The notes: a model not told the origin generated them from the sequence alone. A stretch of DNA of 64,000 bases from Vagococcus fessus (GCF_003987565.1 NZ_NGJY01000001.1:620001-684000), one strand, 5' to 3'. Positions 8,741 through 18,096 are shown, counted from the stretch's first letter. Made by a program: numbers and translations.

Positions 8741-9697
8741 ATGACTAATAATGGGATAGGATATTCATCAGCTAAAATCATTTTAATTGGTGAACATTCT
8801 GTTGTCTATGGTGAACCTAGCATTGCCCTACCCTTCTCAGCCATTAAAATAAAAGCACTGGTTACCACCTCTACTACAAAAACTACTATTGATTGTGCAT
8901 TTTATAATGGATTACTTGACGATATGCCCGAATTGTTAGATAGCCTAAAAAAAGCTATCTTACTTTCCTTAGAAAAAATAAAGCAAACTAATACCCCACT
9001 GGCTATTAGAATTGTGAGCGACATCCCTGCAGAACGAGGTATGGGCTCAAGCGCTGCCGTAGCAGTGGCAACAGTCCGAGCTCTATTTGATTATTTTAAT
9101 GTTACATTACCATATAGTCTTCTACTTCAGATAGTTGATGAAGCTGAAAAAATTGCTCATGGAAACCCTAGTGGTTTAGATGCACTAATGACAAGTAGTA
9201 ACACACCCTATTTCTTTATAAAAGGACAAGTACCATTAGCTATTTCATTGAATCTAGATGCTGTATTAATAGTAGCAGATACTGGTATCACCGGTCGAAC
9301 AAAACAAGTCGTTGCTGCGATTGCTCAAAAATATCAAGCAGAGCAAGATAGTGGACCTTATCATTTGGCCATACAAAAACTTGGTCAACTAGCCCATTCA
9401 AGTAAACAATTTATTGAGTCTAATGAACCAGTTAAACTTGGTCATGCTTTTAATGAAGCGCAGGACGCTCTGTCTTTATTAAAGGTATCCAGTCCTGAAT
9501 TAAACACATTAATTACTGTAGCACGTGAAAATGGCGCTTTAGGGGCCAAATTAACCGGCGGAGGCGCAGGTGGCTGTATGATTGCCCTTGCCTACGATAA
9601 AAAAGAAGCTGAACATATTGCTGCAGCTTTAAAAAATAATGGAGCCAAACAAACTTGGCTCTACGAAATGAGTGAAACTAATGAAACAATCAGCTAA
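8741..9697 (+). CDS. mvk: Mevalonate kinase
   Basis: A 318-residue GHMP kinase that phosphorylates mevalonate, the first of the three ATP-dependent steps to isopentenyl diphosphate. The N-terminal AKIILIGEHSVVYGEP, the glycine-serine ATP loop ERGMGSSAAVAVA and the C-terminal LTGGGAGGC are the three GHMP motifs. AGGAGGA precedes the start. It opens a four-gene operon; its last codons overlap the start of mvaD, suggesting translational coupling. HMG-CoA synthase and reductase are not in the window. Confidence 0.95.
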   Translation: MTNNGIGYSSAKIILIGEHSVVYGEPSIALPFSAIKIKALVTTSTTKTTIDCAFYNGLLDDMPELLDSLKKAILLSLEKIKQTNTPLAIRIVSDIPAERGMGSSAAVAVATVRALFDYFNVTLPYSLLLQIVDEAEKIAHGNPSGLDALMTSSNTPYFFIKGQVPLAISLNLDAVLIVADTGITGRTKQVVAAIAQKYQAEQDSGPYHLAIQKLGQLAHSSKQFIESNEPVKLGHAFNEAQDALSLLKVSSPELNTLITVARENGALGAKLTGGGAGGCMIALAYDKKEAEHIAAALKNNGAKQTWLYEMSETNETIS

Positions 9698-10652
9698 AGC
9701 AAAAGCGCATACTAACATAGCTCTAATTAAATATTGGGGAAAAAAAGACCCTAAACTCTTTCTACCAATGAATAGTAGTCTTTCTCTGACTCTAGATGAA
9801 TTTTATACTGAAACTTCTGTTGAATTTAATAAAGATTTAGAAAAAGATCGTTTTATTTTAAATAACGAAGAACAAAGCGAAAAAGAAACACAAAAAATCA
9901 GTCAGTTCTTAAATTTATTTAGACAAGAAATTGGCTGTACTACCCCTATTCATGTCAGTAGTCAAAATTTTGTTCCTACGGCAGCTGGTCTAGCGTCATC
10001 TGCTTCTGCCTTTGCTGCTCTTGGTGCTGCTATGAATAGTCTTACTGAAATGAATATGGACCTATCCACACTCTCTACCTATGTAAGACGAGGAAGTGGT
10101 AGCGCAACACGCAGCCTTTTCGGAGGTTTTGTTGAATGGCAAATGGGTGATTGTAACGAAAACAGCCTAGCTATAGCTGTAGATGATGCTAGTTGGGATA
10201 TTGCGATGATTACTGTTGCGGTTAATACCAAACAAAAATCTATCTCTAGTCGTGAAGGAATGCAGTTAACTGTTGATACCTCTAGTTTTTATCCTAGCTG
10301 GATTGAATCCGCTACAACAGACTTAAAAAATATAAAAAAAGCTATCTCCAATAAAGATTTTGAACAAGTCGGCCTTATTACAGAGTCTAATGGTATGAAA
10401 ATGCATGGCACAATGCTCGGGGCATTACCACCTTTCACTTATATGGAACCTCTTTCTTTAGAAGTTTTAGCAAAAGTTCGTGAAATTCGTGGACAAGGAT
10501 GGCAGTGTTACTTTACAATGGATGCTGGACCGAATGTAAAGATACTTTGTAGACAATCAGAATCAGAGTCTATTCAAACATTATTAAAAAACGCCTTCCC
10601 AAATAATCCTGTGATTATTTCAAAAGTGGGCGGTGACGTTGAACTTATTTAA
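9681..10652 (+). CDS. mvaD: Diphosphomevalonate decarboxylase
   Basis: A 323-residue GHMP-fold decarboxylase converting mevalonate diphosphate to isopentenyl diphosphate with ATP. NIALIKYWGKKD near the N terminus and TAAGLASSASAFAALGAA are family hallmarks. I choose ATG 9681, which overlaps the end of mvk by 17 bases; a GTG at 9672 in the same frame is possible but less likely. It is the second gene of the operon and is followed after 29 bases by mvaK2. Confidence 0.95.
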   Translation: MKQSAKAKAHTNIALIKYWGKKDPKLFLPMNSSLSLTLDEFYTETSVEFNKDLEKDRFILNNEEQSEKETQKISQFLNLFRQEIGCTTPIHVSSQNFVPTAAGLASSASAFAALGAAMNSLTEMNMDLSTLSTYVRRGSGSATRSLFGGFVEWQMGDCNENSLAIAVDDASWDIAMITVAVNTKQKSISSREGMQLTVDTSSFYPSWIESATTDLKNIKKAISNKDFEQVGLITESNGMKMHGTMLGALPPFTYMEPLSLEVLAKVREIRGQGWQCYFTMDAGPNVKILCRQSESESIQTLLKNAFPNNPVIISKVGGDVELI

Positions 10653-10681
10653 AAGTCAACTACCAAGAGAGGACGTATGTC

Positions 10682-11767
10682 ATGATAAAAGCAAGTGCTC
10701 CCGGTAAGTTATATATCGCCGGTGAATATTCTGTTTTAGAACCTGGTCATCCAGCTATTCTTGTAGCTCTTGATCAATATATAACTGTAAATTTAAAAGA
10801 AACAATTGGACAAGGGACAATTCGCTCAAGTTATTCTAACGGCCTAAGTATCCCTTGGACGCGTAAAAATGGTCAATTCTATATCGACGAAAGAGAAAAT
10901 CCTTTTGCATATGTCTCACAGGCTGTTACAACAACTGAGTCATACCTTGAAGAATTAGGTAAAAAACTAAGCTTTTTTGATTTAGAAATTGAAAGTGATT
11001 TGGATAATAAAGATGGACGAAAATATGGATTAGGCTCAAGTGGTGCCGTTACAGTAGCTACTATTAAAGCTCTTTTAAAATTTCATAATGTCGCCTGTGA
11101 CCCCTTACTGGTTTATAAACTTGCAGCCCTTACCCACTTATCAATCAAAAGTAACGGCTCCTTTGGTGACTTAGCTGCCAGCAGTTTTGGTGGCTGGGTG
11201 GCTTACGCTTGTTTTGAACGTTCATGGGTTTTAGAAAAACTAAAAACACATTCGATTCATTCTCTTATCAAAAAAGAATGGCCTAAATTAAAAATTGAAC
11301 CATTAACCCCCCCTAAAAATTTAAATTTAATTATCGGATGGACCGGTTCACCTGCTTCAACAACTCAATTAGTTGACTTACTTAATGAAGAAATTAGTGA
11401 AGTAGATCATTATTACAATATATTCTTAAAAAACAGTGTAGAAACTGTTAATACAATTATAGATGCCTTCAAAAAACAAAATCTTTCTATTATTCAAAAA
11501 GGCATAAGACGAAATCGTAAACTTCTTCAACACCTTGGGGCCAATAGTGGCGTTCATATCGAAACTGCCAGTTTGTTTGATTTATGCGAAATCGCGGAGG
11601 ATTATAACGGAGCTGCTAAGTCTTCTGGTGCTGGTGGTGGAGATTGTGGTATTGTCATTATTGATAAATCTATAGATACTACTCCACTGATTAAAGATTG
11701 GGAAAAATCAGAAATCAGTCATCTCCCTGTTAGCGTTCATTACGAAAAAACAAGTATTGAAATTTAA
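10682..11767 (+). CDS. mvaK2: Phosphomevalonate kinase
   Basis: A 361-residue GHMP kinase of the Gram-positive phosphomevalonate kinase type, making mevalonate diphosphate. Motifs: APGKLYIAGEYSVL (residues 5-18), KYGLGSSGAVTVAT and SSGAGGGDCGI near the C terminus. GAGAGGA lies eight to twelve bases before the ATG. It is third in the operon; in gene order the pathway's second kinase follows the decarboxylase, as in enterococci and streptococci. Confidence 0.95.
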   Translation: MIKASAPGKLYIAGEYSVLEPGHPAILVALDQYITVNLKETIGQGTIRSSYSNGLSIPWTRKNGQFYIDERENPFAYVSQAVTTTESYLEELGKKLSFFDLEIESDLDNKDGRKYGLGSSGAVTVATIKALLKFHNVACDPLLVYKLAALTHLSIKSNGSFGDLAASSFGGWVAYACFERSWVLEKLKTHSIHSLIKKEWPKLKIEPLTPPKNLNLIIGWTGSPASTTQLVDLLNEEISEVDHYYNIFLKNSVETVNTIIDAFKKQNLSIIQKGIRRNRKLLQHLGANSGVHIETASLFDLCEIAEDYNGAAKSSGAGGGDCGIVIIDKSIDTTPLIKDWEKSEISHLPVSVHYEKTSIEI

Positions 11768-11788
11768 GACATAAGGAGATTTTAAATC

Positions 11789-12862
11789 ATGTCTATACAT
11801 ATAAATAGAAAAGATGAACATGTTTTACTTGCTAATAAATTTTATACACCTGAAACTAATAGTGATTTTGATGCTTTAAAATTTGTTCATCAAAGTTTAC
11901 CTCAAGTAAACTTTGATGATGTTTCAATCGCTACAACATTTGCTGGATTGACATTTGATACCCCTTTTTTCATCAATGGTATGACTGGTGGCAGCGATAA
12001 TACCTATCAAATTAATCGTGACCTTGCTACTGTAGCTAAAGAAACTGGACTCGCAATGGCTTCTGGTTCAATTAGTGCCGCTATCAAACATCCCGAGGTC
12101 AGTAAAAGCTACAGTATCATGCGAGAAATCAATCCGAATGGTATTTTATTTGCTAACTTAGGTGCTGAACATTCTGTCGAAAATGGCAAGCGTGCTGTTG
12201 ATATATTACAAGCCAATGCCTTACAGCTACATGTCAACGTTGCTCAAGAGCTTGTTATGCCAGAAGGCGGACGTCAGTTTGATCATTGGTTAAGGTCTAT
12301 TCAACTCATGGTTGAACAAGTTGGCGTTCCTGTTATCGTTAAAGAAGTTGGCTTCGGTATGAGTCGAGAAACTATTGAACTCTTAAAATCAATCGGTGTA
12401 GCTTCTATAGATATAAGCGGACGAGGTGGAACAAATTTTGCCGCTATTGAAAATGCACGTCGACCTCAAAATGATTTAGATTTTCTAGAGGATTGGGGAC
12501 AATCAACTGTTATATCGCTTATCGAAGCATACAATAGCCACACGTCAGTTGATATTATTGCCTCTGGTGGCATAAGAACTCCATTGGATATGATTAAAGC
12601 TTATTCATTAGGTGCTAAAGCATGCGGCCTTTCAGGTCAATTTTTACATTTGATCCAAGAAAAAGGCATTGAGAACACCTGTGATAGCATTGTCTTGTGG
12701 CAAGAACAACTTAAAACAATTATGACTCTCTTAGGTGCGCAAAGTCTGCCTCATTTAACAGAAACTGATATTGTACTTTCACCTTCATTGACATCTTGGT
12801 GTCAAAATAGAATGATTGACACACAGAAATTTTCTAATAGAATAAAAAATACCCACGCCTAA
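11789..12862 (+). CDS. fni: Type 2 isopentenyl-diphosphate isomerase
   Basis: A 357-residue FMN-dependent TIM-barrel enzyme interconverting isopentenyl and dimethylallyl diphosphate. Visible motifs are the FFINGMTGGS and HVNVAQELVMPEG segments, the VKEVGFGMS region and GRGGTNF of the flavin/phosphate site. TAAGGAGA precedes the ATG. It closes the mevalonate operon; its stop codon is inside the loop of the following bidirectional terminator. Confidence 0.95.
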   Translation: MSIHINRKDEHVLLANKFYTPETNSDFDALKFVHQSLPQVNFDDVSIATTFAGLTFDTPFFINGMTGGSDNTYQINRDLATVAKETGLAMASGSISAAIKHPEVSKSYSIMREINPNGILFANLGAEHSVENGKRAVDILQANALQLHVNVAQELVMPEGGRQFDHWLRSIQLMVEQVGVPVIVKEVGFGMSRETIELLKSIGVASIDISGRGGTNFAAIENARRPQNDLDFLEDWGQSTVISLIEAYNSHTSVDIIASGGIRTPLDMIKAYSLGAKACGLSGQFLHLIQEKGIENTCDSIVLWQEQLKTIMTLLGAQSLPHLTETDIVLSPSLTSWCQNRMIDTQKFSNRIKNTHA

Positions 12863-12879
12863 AGGCGTGGGTATTTTTA
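12843..12879. terminator. Bidirectional terminator between fni and the 67-residue gene
   Basis: A 13-bp stem (AAATACCCACGCC / GGCGTGGGTATTT) with loop TAAA is flanked by A-rich sequence on the left and TTTTT on the right, so it can act on both strands. Confidence 0.93.
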
Positions 12880-13080
12880 TGCACAACTCCAACCATAATC
12901 TTCAGTAATAATTTCAATAACTTTAAAATTCGGATCAAGTAGTGTTGATTGTAATCTAGCAAAAACACTTTCTTCAGACTCATTGATATCCGTTACAATA
13001 CAACGTGAAAGTGTTTTTCCTTTAATTTCAAAAACAACTTTATAAACCATAACCGGATCAAAAGCATTGATATTATTCAT
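12877..13080 (-). CDS. Small protein of unknown function (67 residues)
   Basis: I do not recognise a family. The start is well supported: GGAGGCTACATCTT precedes the ATG at 13080. The protein reads as a small soluble alpha/beta domain (VYKVVFEIKGKTLSRCIV, then an acidic helix, then a strand ending EIITEDYGWSCA), with two cysteines. It ends in the bidirectional terminator and is divergent from the Mga-like regulator gene. A possible promoter is TTGACC (13220-13225) - 17 - TTTATT (13197-13202). Confidence 0.65.
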   Translation of the reverse strand: MNNINAFDPVMVYKVVFEIKGKTLSRCIVTDINESEESVFARLQSTLLDPNFKVIEIITEDYGWSCA

Positions 13081-13364
13081 AAGATGTAGCCTCCATTTGT
13101 TGTGTTATTAGTGCAACATTCTTTCGGAAATAATATAAGTAAATGATAAAACAAGCAGTCTTGGGGGAACTACCGTCTTATTATTAAACAACCTTTAATA
13201 AACAAAGCAGTAAGTAATAGGTCAACTTATGTCATTTCCTTTCCTCTATAAATTAATAATAAACTATATAAGACTATCTAACTATACTTTTTTGAAATAA
13301 ACGCTCCATTTTTTTATGTTTTTTTGAAAATTAATGGAATAATTTGAATTTCAGAAAATTCTTT
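13081..13364. other. Divergent intergenic region between the 67-residue gene and the Mga-like gene
   Basis: It holds the ribosome site and possible promoter of the minus-strand small gene and, at its right end, the promoter of the Mga-like gene. Poly-T runs of the TTTTTTGAAA kind occur twice near 13290-13340. I see no further open frame or clear structured RNA. Confidence 0.45.
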
Positions 13365-13393
13365 TTGTTTAAAAGGACGTTTTATATTATACT
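13365..13393 (+). promoter_or_regulatory. Promoter of the Mga-like regulator gene
   Basis: TTGTTT (13365-13370) and TATACT (13388-13393) are spaced by exactly 17 bases, 24 bases before the GTG start. Confidence 0.6.
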
Positions 13394-13417
13394 AGATAAG
13401 AACCATGGAGGTGTATT

Positions 13418-14860
13418 GTGATAAATTTACTAACAACTAATGATGAAAAAAAACTATTGATTTTAGCTCATTTTGAAACTAATAATCATTCCCCAATCAC
13501 CTTAGTTAAAATCAAAGAATTTACAGAACTGTCCACATTTAAATCGGTCAATCTTTTAGATGAATTAACAGACGAACTTTCACGTTTTCAATTTAACTGT
13601 TCTATTGAAAATAATAATAATAAGGAGTTCACTTCCTTTGGTATAAATACTGAAGTTATCAATCAATATCGCTTACTTTTATTAAAACAATCGCCCTATT
13701 TCAAAATATTTATGTTTTATTTTTTAAATGGCAAAAATTTTAATTTACTCACTCAATCTTTAAATATTAGTCAAAGTAATGCTTATATCTTAGTTAAAAA
13801 CTTAAATGGGATTTTAAAACCTTACAATATGAAAATTCACAATAAAAAACTAGTGGGTGATGAACGACAAATACGTTTAAAAACATTTGAGATGTTTAAT
13901 TTTTATTTTAAAGGAATGGAATTTCCTTTTGAAGAAGCACTTTTCAAAAAAATTGAGCCTCTTATTTTTGAATTAAGCAAAGCTATCCCTATGAATAAAA
14001 CACCTAACTTAGTCTTAAAACTTAGAATATTTCTAGCAATTAACTATTTAAGGATTAATCAAAACTTCACTATTGAACCGAGTGTGGAACGAAATTTTAA
14101 TATTGAAAATTCTTTAGAGTTAAAAAGACTCTTTAAAGTTTGGGAGAATAGACTTTTAAAAATAAGTCACACTGAACTAGATGGTGTAATATTTTATTCC
14201 GAATACCAGTATTTACTAGAGTTTCTATTCTCTGAAACGCTTATTAATTATGATACTATTCTAGATAATGTTGAAATACCTGAAATTGTTGAAGAACGTT
14301 CTAATGAATTTCTAAAACTCTTAATCAATATGAACTATTTAGAAATTGACAGTCCTAATTTCTACAAACTAGAAAAAAAATGTTATTCTATATTCTTTAA
14401 ACGTTTCTTTTACAGCTATCAAATCGATAGTTTTTATGATAAAACCTCATACGAACAATATTCAGAGCTCTATCCTAACGTTAGTGGTGTCATAATGACT
14501 TATCTTGAATTAATTGAACAAAATGATTTCTCTAATCCTGAAAATATCTTACTTTATTATGACTTATTATTTGCACTCCTAACTCTACTACCGGTGAGTA
14601 CATTTGAGCCCCCGATACATATCTGTGTCGATTTTTCTCGTGGAGATAGTTATACTGAACATATTAAAAATAATATTCGATCATTTAACTCGTTAGAAAT
14701 TCATTTTGATGATATAATAACAGATGAAACCAGTCTTTATATTTCAGATTTTGCAACCTATGAATACCGTATACCGCAAGTAATATGGCGAAATCCTCCA
14801 ACTACAAATGACTGGAAAATACTTGGTAATACACTTATTGCCTTAAAACAGGAGATATAA
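13418..14860 (+). CDS. Mga-like helix-turn-helix transcriptional regulator
   Basis: A 480-residue protein of the Mga/AtxA class. Two N-terminal winged-helix regions are visible (about residues 5-65 and 90-145; the second, LLTQSLNISQSNAYILVKNL, looks like the recognition HTH), followed by a long helical, PRD-like middle part and a C-terminal domain with a PTS-EIIB-like pattern. Mga proteins activate surface virulence genes in response to sugar status. The start is GTG with GGAGG six bases before. A secreted protein gene follows after one base and an LPxTG adhesin is next, convergent. Residue composition is very Asn/Ile/Phe-rich, in line with the AT-rich DNA. Confidence 0.8.
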   Translation: MINLLTTNDEKKLLILAHFETNNHSPITLVKIKEFTELSTFKSVNLLDELTDELSRFQFNCSIENNNNKEFTSFGINTEVINQYRLLLLKQSPYFKIFMFYFLNGKNFNLLTQSLNISQSNAYILVKNLNGILKPYNMKIHNKKLVGDERQIRLKTFEMFNFYFKGMEFPFEEALFKKIEPLIFELSKAIPMNKTPNLVLKLRIFLAINYLRINQNFTIEPSVERNFNIENSLELKRLFKVWENRLLKISHTELDGVIFYSEYQYLLEFLFSETLINYDTILDNVEIPEIVEERSNEFLKLLINMNYLEIDSPNFYKLEKKCYSIFFKRFFYSYQIDSFYDKTSYEQYSELYPNVSGVIMTYLELIEQNDFSNPENILLYYDLLFALLTLLPVSTFEPPIHICVDFSRGDSYTEHIKNNIRSFNSLEIHFDDIITDETSLYISDFATYEYRIPQVIWRNPPTTNDWKILGNTLIALKQEI

Positions 14861-14861
14861 T

Positions 14862-15305
14862 ATGAAGCTAAAACGCCTATCCACTGCGGCACTTTTTTCA
14901 CTACTACTCTTCCAACAAGCTAACGCTGCTGAAGATAACACTAGTGAAAAGACAATTTACGTTAAGCGTCACACAAAAGAGCAAGAAGACGCTACTGCAC
15001 CTCAAGACTCAAAAGAATCAGTACCTACACCCGTAGATAATGAAAAGAAAGTTCCAGATAATGTCAAAACAAAAGCTAAAATTGTTAGCTTTTATAAAAA
15101 AGAAGACCATAATACCAGCTTTAAGTCTGAAAAAAAGACCGAAAAATATAATGAAGATTATTTTAACGACTCAATATCACTCGCTAAAACTCCTATGGTC
15201 CTAAATGGTAGCAATCCTTCTGGTGGTCTTCCTCCAGAAGCTGTTCAAGAAACTTCATATTTAGGTGACTGGATGGGAACTATGTCCGAATCAATTAACC
15301 GTTAA
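14862..15305 (+). CDS. Small secreted protein of unknown function, coupled to the Mga-like gene
   Basis: A 147-residue protein with a signal peptide (about residues 1-22, FSLLLFQQANA|AED). The rest is hydrophilic and low-complexity, rich in Lys, Glu and Asp, with a short glycine/proline stretch (NPSGGLPPE) near the C terminus. I recognise no domain, no LPxTG and no lipobox. The start lies one base after the regulator's stop and GGAGATAT precedes it within the regulator gene, so the two are translated from one message. A role in sensing for, or as a target of, the regulator is only inference from position. Confidence 0.75.
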   Translation: MKLKRLSTAALFSLLLFQQANAAEDNTSEKTIYVKRHTKEQEDATAPQDSKESVPTPVDNEKKVPDNVKTKAKIVSFYKKEDHNTSFKSEKKTEKYNEDYFNDSISLAKTPMVLNGSNPSGGLPPEAVQETSYLGDWMGTMSESINR

Positions 15306-15307
15306 AT

Positions 15308-15344
15308 AAAAAAACTCTAATCCTAAGATTAGAGTTTTTTTTTA
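15308..15344. terminator. Bidirectional terminator between the secreted protein and the adhesin
   Basis: A 12-bp stem (AAAACTCTAATC / GATTAGAGTTTT) with a short loop has A-rich and T-rich flanks and serves two convergent genes. Confidence 0.92.
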
Positions 15345-17822
15345 ATAATTCTTTTTATAAAGAAGTGATGTAAATCCAATAAGAACAAATCCTAGAACAG
15401 CTAAAACCAAGCTTTCTTTTGCTTCACCTGTTTGAGGTAATTTTAGAATAGTTTTGTTTGGTCTTTCAGGTACTATTGGCTTATTTGGAATCACCGGTTT
15501 GTTTGGAATATTTGGCTTACCTGGTATTACCGGTTTATTTGGAATAATTGGTTTATCTGGTACAATCGGTGTCCACGGTATAACTGGTTTGCCTGGTACA
15601 ATTGGTGTCCACGGTATAACTGGTTTGCCTGGTACAATTGGTGTCCACGGTATAACTGGTTTATCTGGTACAATCGGTGTCCACGGTATAACTGGTTTAC
15701 CTGGTACAATTGGAATCATTGGAACAATTTTACTGTTTTCAATTTCAATTGCTACAGTATTTGTTTCATTTTCAACTACACTTATAGTATAAATTTTTTC
15801 TGATAGATTATAACCATCAGGTGCTTTTGTTTCAACAATCGTGTAATCTCCTAACTCTAAATCTGAAAGTCTAGCTTTCCCCTCTTTATTAGTTATGATA
15901 TGTCCAACAATTTCACCTGCACTATTTTTAATATCAAATTCGGCTCCTGCTAAAGTTACACCTGTTTCATCATCAACTTTAATGATTTCAATCGTGCCTT
16001 TTTTAGGAATCTCAGTATTTACAACTGTAACTGAGACTGTATTCGATTCTTTGTTTTCTAGTACTGTGACAGTAATTGGCGTTGGATCTAATTCATAACC
16101 AGCAGGTGCTTTTGTTTCAATAATTGTATAGTCGCCTAACGGTAAATTCTCTAAAATAGCTTCGCCATTCTCATTTGTTATAAGGCTCCCAACAACTTCA
16201 CCTTCCGTATTGAAAACATCAAATTCGGCTCCTACTAAACGTTTTGTATCATCTTCAGAATCTTGCTTAATTAGTTTAATAGTTCCAAGTGGTGGCTCAA
16301 TAGGGTCGTTAGTAATAGTAACTTCTATAACACTCACTTCACCATTAGCCTCAATTTTAACTGGAATCGGTGTAGAATCTAATTCATAACCTTCTGGTGC
16401 TTTTGTTTCAACTAATGTATAATTTCCAATGTTCAAATTTTTAGACTGTGCTTGACCATTGTCATCTGTCACAATATGTTCAACTACTTTACCATCTTTG
16501 TCTATGATATCAAATTCGGCTCCTGCTAAAGTTTTTGTTTCATCTGTAGAGTCTACTTTTTTTACTTTAACAATGCCTTTGTTCTCACCTGTTCCAGAAC
16601 CACTATTTCCAGTTTCTGGTGTCTGAACTGTAATCTCTTTTTCCTCAATATTCGTACCGGTCAATTTACCCGTATTTTCATAGTGCGGTGAATTTCCTTC
16701 ATCAATATTCTTAGTATTATAGTAAATTTCTACCGAAGGTTCAGGTTTTTCTAAATCACCTAGTTCGATATGAAATCCATTTTCATCTATAATAATTTGA
16801 TCTTTAGGAATTTCTGAAGTTCTAACAAACTCACCATTACTGTCGTAGTGACCACGATAAGCAAAAATTTCATTTGGTAACATTTCTTGCATTGAACCCA
16901 ACGTATCAGTATAGACTGCATTTTTAATCGTTTGACCAGCGAAATTTAATCTGACAACCCAAGAGGTTTTCGTTCCATTTTCAATAGTTTCTCCCCATTT
17001 TTGGATAATCTCAGTTGGATCACCTATACCTGGTGGCGTAACTGTTATAATAATCTCACCATTTTTATCAAACTCTAAAGGAATCTCTTCTTCGACATTG
17101 ATAGTTTCTTCTTTCCACTTGGTAGTAAAACCTACAGTACCATGACGTCCATCCTCAGGATTTTTTTCATAATAATCAGTAAAAGTTACAACCACCTGAC
17201 CTGTTATTGGGTCCACTTTTGCATTTCCAATAACATCTCCATTTTCATTTGTAAGTGGAAACTCTGCTTTACCAGTGGCTTTCAATTGTTCTGGAAACTT
17301 AAAGGTCATTGTATCGCCTTCTTTAATTTCCACACCATTTGGAATCTCCCACTGATATTCCACACGTGTATTTTCATGGATACCAACGCTTTCACCAGAA
17401 CCGATACTTGTCCCATCTTCCCTTTGGAAATCACCTGTAAAATTAAAGTCGATTTCTTTATAAGGTCTCATCACTGCTTGTTCTTCAGTCGCAGATGTCT
17501 CCGTTTCGCCATAGTTTTCACTATCTGATGAGCTTAAATCTGTACCTTGTATCTCTTCTTCAGTTACTTCAGAACTTTCACTCATTAAGGATTCAGAACT
17601 TTCAGTTGCTACCTCTGACTCACTACTTTCCATGACTTGGATTTCAGTAGTTAGTGTTTCCTCTTCCACTTGAGCAACTTCTGTATTTGGCAGTTCATCA
17701 AACGTAGCCGTCACATTTGTTTCTTGAGCTACTTCGCTTGCTGCAAGTGTTGGTGCAAGGTTAGCACCTAAAATAGATATTGATGCTAATAAAACAATAC
17801 CTTTTTTTACTAGTTTTTTCAT
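15342..17822 (-). CDS. LPxTG-anchored surface adhesin with MSCRAMM-like head and three SpaA-type repeats
   Basis: I start it at ATG 17822 (826 residues) because AAGGGG lies ten bases upstream; the longer frame would include that ribosome site. Signal peptide 1-28; Ser/Glu-rich region 30-118; a two-part Ig-like adhesive head (about 119-401) resembling the fibrinogen/collagen-binding MSCRAMM domains; three SpaA/Cna-B-type repeats (about 416-512, 513-608, 609-703), each with GAEFD and ETKAPxGY; a proline-rich wall-spanning region (704-794); then LPQTG, a membrane helix and a KKNY tail for sortase anchoring. The ligand is unknown. The convergent Mga-like regulator is the obvious candidate controller. 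Confidence 0.93.
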   Translation of the reverse strand: MKKLVKKGIVLLASISILGANLAPTLAASEVAQETNVTATFDELPNTEVAQVEEETLTTEIQVMESSESEVATESSESLMSESSEVTEEEIQGTDLSSSDSENYGETETSATEEQAVMRPYKEIDFNFTGDFQREDGTSIGSGESVGIHENTRVEYQWEIPNGVEIKEGDTMTFKFPEQLKATGKAEFPLTNENGDVIGNAKVDPITGQVVVTFTDYYEKNPEDGRHGTVGFTTKWKEETINVEEEIPLEFDKNGEIIITVTPPGIGDPTEIIQKWGETIENGTKTSWVVRLNFAGQTIKNAVYTDTLGSMQEMLPNEIFAYRGHYDSNGEFVRTSEIPKDQIIIDENGFHIELGDLEKPEPSVEIYYNTKNIDEGNSPHYENTGKLTGTNIEEKEITVQTPETGNSGSGTGENKGIVKVKKVDSTDETKTLAGAEFDIIDKDGKVVEHIVTDDNGQAQSKNLNIGNYTLVETKAPEGYELDSTPIPVKIEANGEVSVIEVTITNDPIEPPLGTIKLIKQDSEDDTKRLVGAEFDVFNTEGEVVGSLITNENGEAILENLPLGDYTIIETKAPAGYELDPTPITVTVLENKESNTVSVTVVNTEIPKKGTIEIIKVDDETGVTLAGAEFDIKNSAGEIVGHIITNKEGKARLSDLELGDYTIVETKAPDGYNLSEKIYTISVVENETNTVAIEIENSKIVPMIPIVPGKPVIPWTPIVPDKPVIPWTPIVPGKPVIPWTPIVPGKPVIPWTPIVPDKPIIPNKPVIPGKPNIPNKPVIPNKPIVPERPNKTILKLPQTGEAKESLVLAVLGFVLIGFTSLLYKKNY
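15559..15702. repeat. Four tandem 36-bp repeats in the adhesin stalk
   Basis: Four nearly identical 36-base units encode the 12-residue proline-rich unit PVIPWTPIVPGK (D for G in some copies); degenerate units (PNKPVIPGKPNI) continue on the C-terminal side. Copy-number change would stay in frame and set how far the head protrudes from the wall. Confidence 0.88.
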
Positions 17823-18035
17823 AATATCAGTCCCCTTTTTTGACTTTATATTCAAAATTCATGAATGATGATTCCACCCTTTTTAAAGTCTAAAAAGAAA
17901 AACAATACATCACTCACAAACCAACTTTTAATTCGTTCGTTAAAAAAAGTATTATTTGACTCTACAAATTCAATTATATCTTAAAAATCTTGGTAATAAC
18001 TAGTTTGTGATGTTGTTTTTATTATTTTTTTTCAA

Positions 18036-18096
18036 AAAAATGTAAAAAAATAATAATGATAAAATGAATGTTTAAAAAATCCATTTTATCATTATT
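18036..18096 (-). terminator. Long-stem terminator after the GDPD gene
   Basis: A 15-bp perfect stem (AATAATGATAAAATG / CATTTTATCATTATT) with a 15-base loop lies just after the stop codon on the minus strand and is followed by ATTTTTTTACATTTTTTT. The stem is AT-rich, so it is weaker than its length suggests. Confidence 0.7.

Noticed and set aside
15454-15792. Plus-strand open frame with a glycine-every-third pattern that looks collagen-like
   Set aside because: It is the antisense of the proline-rich repeats of the LPxTG adhesin (proline codons read backwards as glycine), has no ribosome site, and lies wholly inside the adhesin gene.
17823-17855. Longer adhesin start at 17855
   Set aside because: The 11 extra residues cover the AAGGGG ribosome site of the start at 17822, which gives a typical signal peptide.
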